This document shows, one piece after another, positions 62,168-64,000 of a stretch of 64,000 nucleotides of DNA; position 1 is the first letter of the stretch, and each line of letters begins with the position of its first letter. The notes beneath the pieces are model-generated. The model was not told where the DNA came from. It searched no databases and saw only the letters and a program-made list of their open reading frames with translations. The position numbers and the translations under genes were made by a program. This DNA comes from Rhodoferax_B ferrireducens_A (GTDB lineage: Bacteria; Pseudomonadota; Gammaproteobacteria; Burkholderiales; Burkholderiaceae_C): positions 1,054,001 through 1,118,000 of the forward strand of contig NZ_JAVDXT010000001.1 in the NCBI RefSeq assembly GCF_031458075.1. Direction: 5' to 3'.

Positions 62168-62773
62168 TCAAACTTTCGCAACCGCAATGGACGACTTGAT
62201 GAGTTCCTCAAAAATATGCGCCTGCCCTGCGGGAATGAGTTGTCTATGGATCTCTCGCCGCTTGTCCTCTCCATATAGGCGTTCAGCCAGCCACCCGGTC
62301 AGATACAGCGCAGATAAACAGCCACCGGCTGTGGCGATATTGCCTTCCACTACCAGTGCCTTGTCCTGAACATCCACACCCATGGACACCAGCCCTGGCT
62401 TGGCATCTGGATGCGTGGTTGCCTTGATGCCGTCCAGCAAACCCAATCGAAACAAGATGATCGAACCGGCACAGACGGAGCCAATGAGTTGCTTTTGCGG
62501 GTTCAGATGGAAGGATGCCATGAACGCCTCGTCCGCCAATGCGGCCGGTACACCTCGATAGCCGCTGACGAACAGAACAACATCTGCGGCGTTGGCCTCC
62601 GATACATGGCCATCCGTTTTGACCGTCTGGCCCAATGTGGAGGTATGGATGCTTTTGGTGCCCAGAACTTTGACGTCCCAATCCGTGCTGGTTCGCCCCA
62701 GAATATCTCGCATCAAAAAGAAATCGATATCGGTGAAATCGTCGAAGACGATGATCGAAATCTCATACTTCAT
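62168..62773 (-). CDS. DJ-1/PfpI family protein
   Basis: 201 residues from the ATG at 62773 (MKYEISIIVFDDF). Flavodoxin-like DJ-1 fold with the nucleophile-elbow Cys in IGSVCAGSIIL near residue 100, a Glu/Asp-bearing first loop (DFTDIDFFLMRD) and the late TAGGCLSALYLTGWLAE. Similar domains form the N-terminus of some AraC regulators and isonitrile hydratases; no HTH follows here. It lies downstream of the DUF2867 gene on the same strand with an 84-base gap. Base composition appears less GC-rich than the chromosome around it. Confidence 0.82.
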   Translation of the reverse strand: MKYEISIIVFDDFTDIDFFLMRDILGRTSTDWDVKVLGTKSIHTSTLGQTVKTDGHVSEANAADVVLFVSGYRGVPAALADEAFMASFHLNPQKQLIGSVCAGSIILFRLGLLDGIKATTHPDAKPGLVSMGVDVQDKALVVEGNIATAGGCLSALYLTGWLAERLYGEDKRREIHRQLIPAGQAHIFEELIKSSIAVAKV

Positions 62774-62857
62774 TTGTCGCTCCGTTGGGTGTACGCACAC
62801 CAAGCTATCGTTTGGCTTAGACCTCAGTTGGCCGCGCATGATGATCTGGACTCTGGC

Positions 62858-63403
62858 TTACGTCTCCGTCGCCGACGGCCAGCCGACCCGTGCCGCACTA
62901 CGAAGGCTGGACTGAACGACTAAGCGATGGAACGGGGCAATGAGAGAAATGTAGAGACGACCTAAGCGATTGTTGCAATGGACAACGGTCGACAGAATCA
63001 AGTGACGTTTGGCTCCCGGCGACAACTGACCGGAACACAGAACAGAGAGCCTGAAGTTCAAGTGCTTGTCGTCTTCTCCAAGAACAATTTCGGTTGGACT
63101 TGTACTGTAGATCTTAAAGATACTGAGTCGGCCCGCTCCGCTCTCCGCCTCCAGTGATGCGAGACGCTTAGCCGTCTTGAGGCCGAACCCGGCTACGAGC
63201 GCGTCTCGAACCGTCATGAGGCTGCCAATCCAGGGCGCTTGGTGAGCGAAGATGAACCTTGCCAACAATTCGGGATTGGTCGACGCTCCGGCGGGAAGCT
63301 CGATCGAGTAAGCGTCGGCGAGATTCATAAACGCGTAGGCTTTAGCAATGGCCGACTGCGGAGGAATCGACACAGATGTTGCGTGATAGTGTTCGGTCGA
63401 CAT
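62858..63403 (-). CDS. DUF2867 domain protein
   Basis: 181 residues from the ATG at 63403 (MSTEHYHATSVSIPP). The pattern ADAYSIELPAG near the start, a middle SPTEIVLGEDDKHLNFRLSV and the end VVHCNNRLGRLYISLIAPFHRLVV are those of DUF2867 proteins (also seen as a domain on NAD(P)-binding YbjT-like proteins). No enzymatic activity is established. Probably cotranscribed with the DJ-1 gene. Confidence 0.75.
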   Translation of the reverse strand: MSTEHYHATSVSIPPQSAIAKAYAFMNLADAYSIELPAGASTNPELLARFIFAHQAPWIGSLMTVRDALVAGFGLKTAKRLASLEAESGAGRLSIFKIYSTSPTEIVLGEDDKHLNFRLSVLCSGQLSPGAKRHLILSTVVHCNNRLGRLYISLIAPFHRLVVQSSLRSAARVGWPSATET

Positions 63404-63432
63404 GTATGCAATCAATGGTTCGTTTCTGAGGT

Positions 63433-63662
63433 CTAACAAGCAATGAGCACTTCACTCACCTGTATCACCGGCTCCACGTCGGTGTAGTTGAGCATATCGC
63501 CCTGCATCGCTGGCGCGTGGTGCATGAAAGCTGCCAGGAAGTTTTCAAGCGAGTTGAACAGCAAAGAATTCCCAGCGTGTCGCGTTTCATCTCGCCGAGC
63601 AGCGGCAGGCCAAAGAAGAACGAACGGGGGCCGGGTGGACGGGTAGCGGTTTCGGTGGACAT
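63433..63662 (-). pseudogene. Broken 5' end of a cytochrome P450-like gene
   Basis: From the ATG at 63662 the minus strand reads MSTETATRPPGPRSFFFGLP then LLGEMKRDTLG, a proline-rich P450-type N-terminus. Near 63570 the frame is lost; the continuing sense reading (NSLLFNSLENFLAAFMHH then APAMQGDMLNYTDVEPVIQV) is in another frame and ends at a TAG at 63433-63435. The part after MHH I do not recognise. Divergent from the AraC-type gene. Confidence 0.5.
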
Positions 63663-63736
63663 GGGCGCTACTGTGCGCGCTCGGGCCGCCGATGTATTGA
63701 ACGCTTGCGACATGGCGGCTTCGCTAAACTGCCCGC

Positions 63737-64000
63737 ATGCTTGATGCCCTTGCCCAGCCCGCCATGGCCGACACGGCCACCCCCACAGCCGCCACCCACA
63801 GCGCCCTCTACGCGCCCCGCTTGTCGCTGGCCGCCTGCGTGCGGGCCTACCTGTCGCACAGCACGCTGGGGGCGGATCTGGCACCGGCCCAGCGCTACAA
63901 CTACTTTCCGGCGGCACCCATGTGCGCGATCCAGTGGATCATCCTGGGTGCGTCCATTGTGGTGCAGCGCGGCGACGAGCGGATCCATGAAGCCGTGCCG
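63737..64000 (+). CDS. AraC-type regulator, N-terminal part (runs off the window)
   Basis: Open frame from the ATG at 63737 (MLDALAQPAMADTATP) to the last base. The segment RYNYFPAAPMCAIQWIILG resembles the ligand-binding N-domain of AraC regulators (RxNxFPAxPxCxIxW). The DNA-binding HTH would be beyond the window, so the call rests on that motif. It is divergent from the P450-like remnant, its likely former target. Confidence 0.55.
   Translation, partial: MLDALAQPAMADTATPTAATHSALYAPRLSLAACVRAYLSHSTLGADLAPAQRYNYFPAAPMCAIQWIILGASIVVQRGDERIHEAVP

Noticed and set aside
62168..62773. AraC-type regulator (DJ-1 domain fused to HTH)
   Set aside because: The protein ends after the DJ-1 fold at 201 residues and no helix-turn-helix follows.

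Overview
The window is GC-rich chromosomal DNA from a betaproteobacterium, most probably family Comamonadaceae (Rhodoferax/Acidovorax/Polaromonas-like). The grounds are gene order and small intergenic repeats: rpsO-pnp-quinone oxidoreductase-tpiA-secG-tRNA-Leu-nuoA..N-DUF2818-NUDIX-DUF1178 is the usual betaproteobacterial arrangement, nuoC and nuoD are separate genes, and a ~50 bp repeat that I associate with Comamonadaceae recurs at least seven times. No phage, insertion sequence, CRISPR array or rRNA is visible.

Layout. 1-6103: the end of a glutathione/peptide importer (gsiA 3' part, gsiB, gsiC, gsiD) followed in tight coupling by two peptidases (a DmpA/P1-type self-processing aminopeptidase and an M55 D-aminopeptidase). 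6153-12247: a zinc metallopeptidase, rpsO, pnp, a quinone oxidoreductase, tpiA, secG and tRNA-Leu(GAG). 12306-28165: all 14 complex I genes in order nuoA-N, then a small membrane protein, an ADP-ribose pyrophosphatase-type NUDIX enzyme and a zinc-ribbon DUF1178 protein. 28359-33894 (minus strand): glutamate dehydrogenase, a FUSC-type membrane protein and an ABC half-exporter. 33976-38979: a MarR-controlled tripartite drug pump (outer-membrane factor, EmrA-like, EmrB-like). 39039-47304: thrS-infC-rpmI-rplT-pheS-pheT-ihfA-merR and tRNA-Pro(GGG), a translation operon with much visible RNA-level regulation. 47389-50168: HPP/CBS membrane protein, secreted dienelactone hydrolase and NlpC/P60 peptidase. 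50626-61856: a sulfur-scavenging block (sulfate-binding protein, ssuE, ssuA, ssuD, a VOC protein, ssuC, ssuB, metY, a nitroreductase, ssuF, metN, metI, metQ). 61861-64000: a decayed accessory end with hipB/hipA remnants, a DJ-1/PfpI protein, a DUF2867 protein, a broken cytochrome-P450-like 5' end and the start of a divergent AraC-type regulator.

The most interesting signals lie in RNA rather than in protein genes. Upstream of thrS there is a 16-codon, threonine-rich leader ORF followed by a classical competing-hairpin attenuator. The infC-rpmI gap holds a ladder of alternating AGTGG/CCACT arms that can pair in two mutually exclusive registers, a candidate L20/L35 autoregulatory leader. infC appears to start at AUC. 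A perfect 16-bp hairpin precedes pnp. The marR-omf-emrAB promoter carries a palindrome between its -35 and -10 boxes, and its transcript appears nearly leaderless. All calls come from reading sequence alone; no database search was possible.
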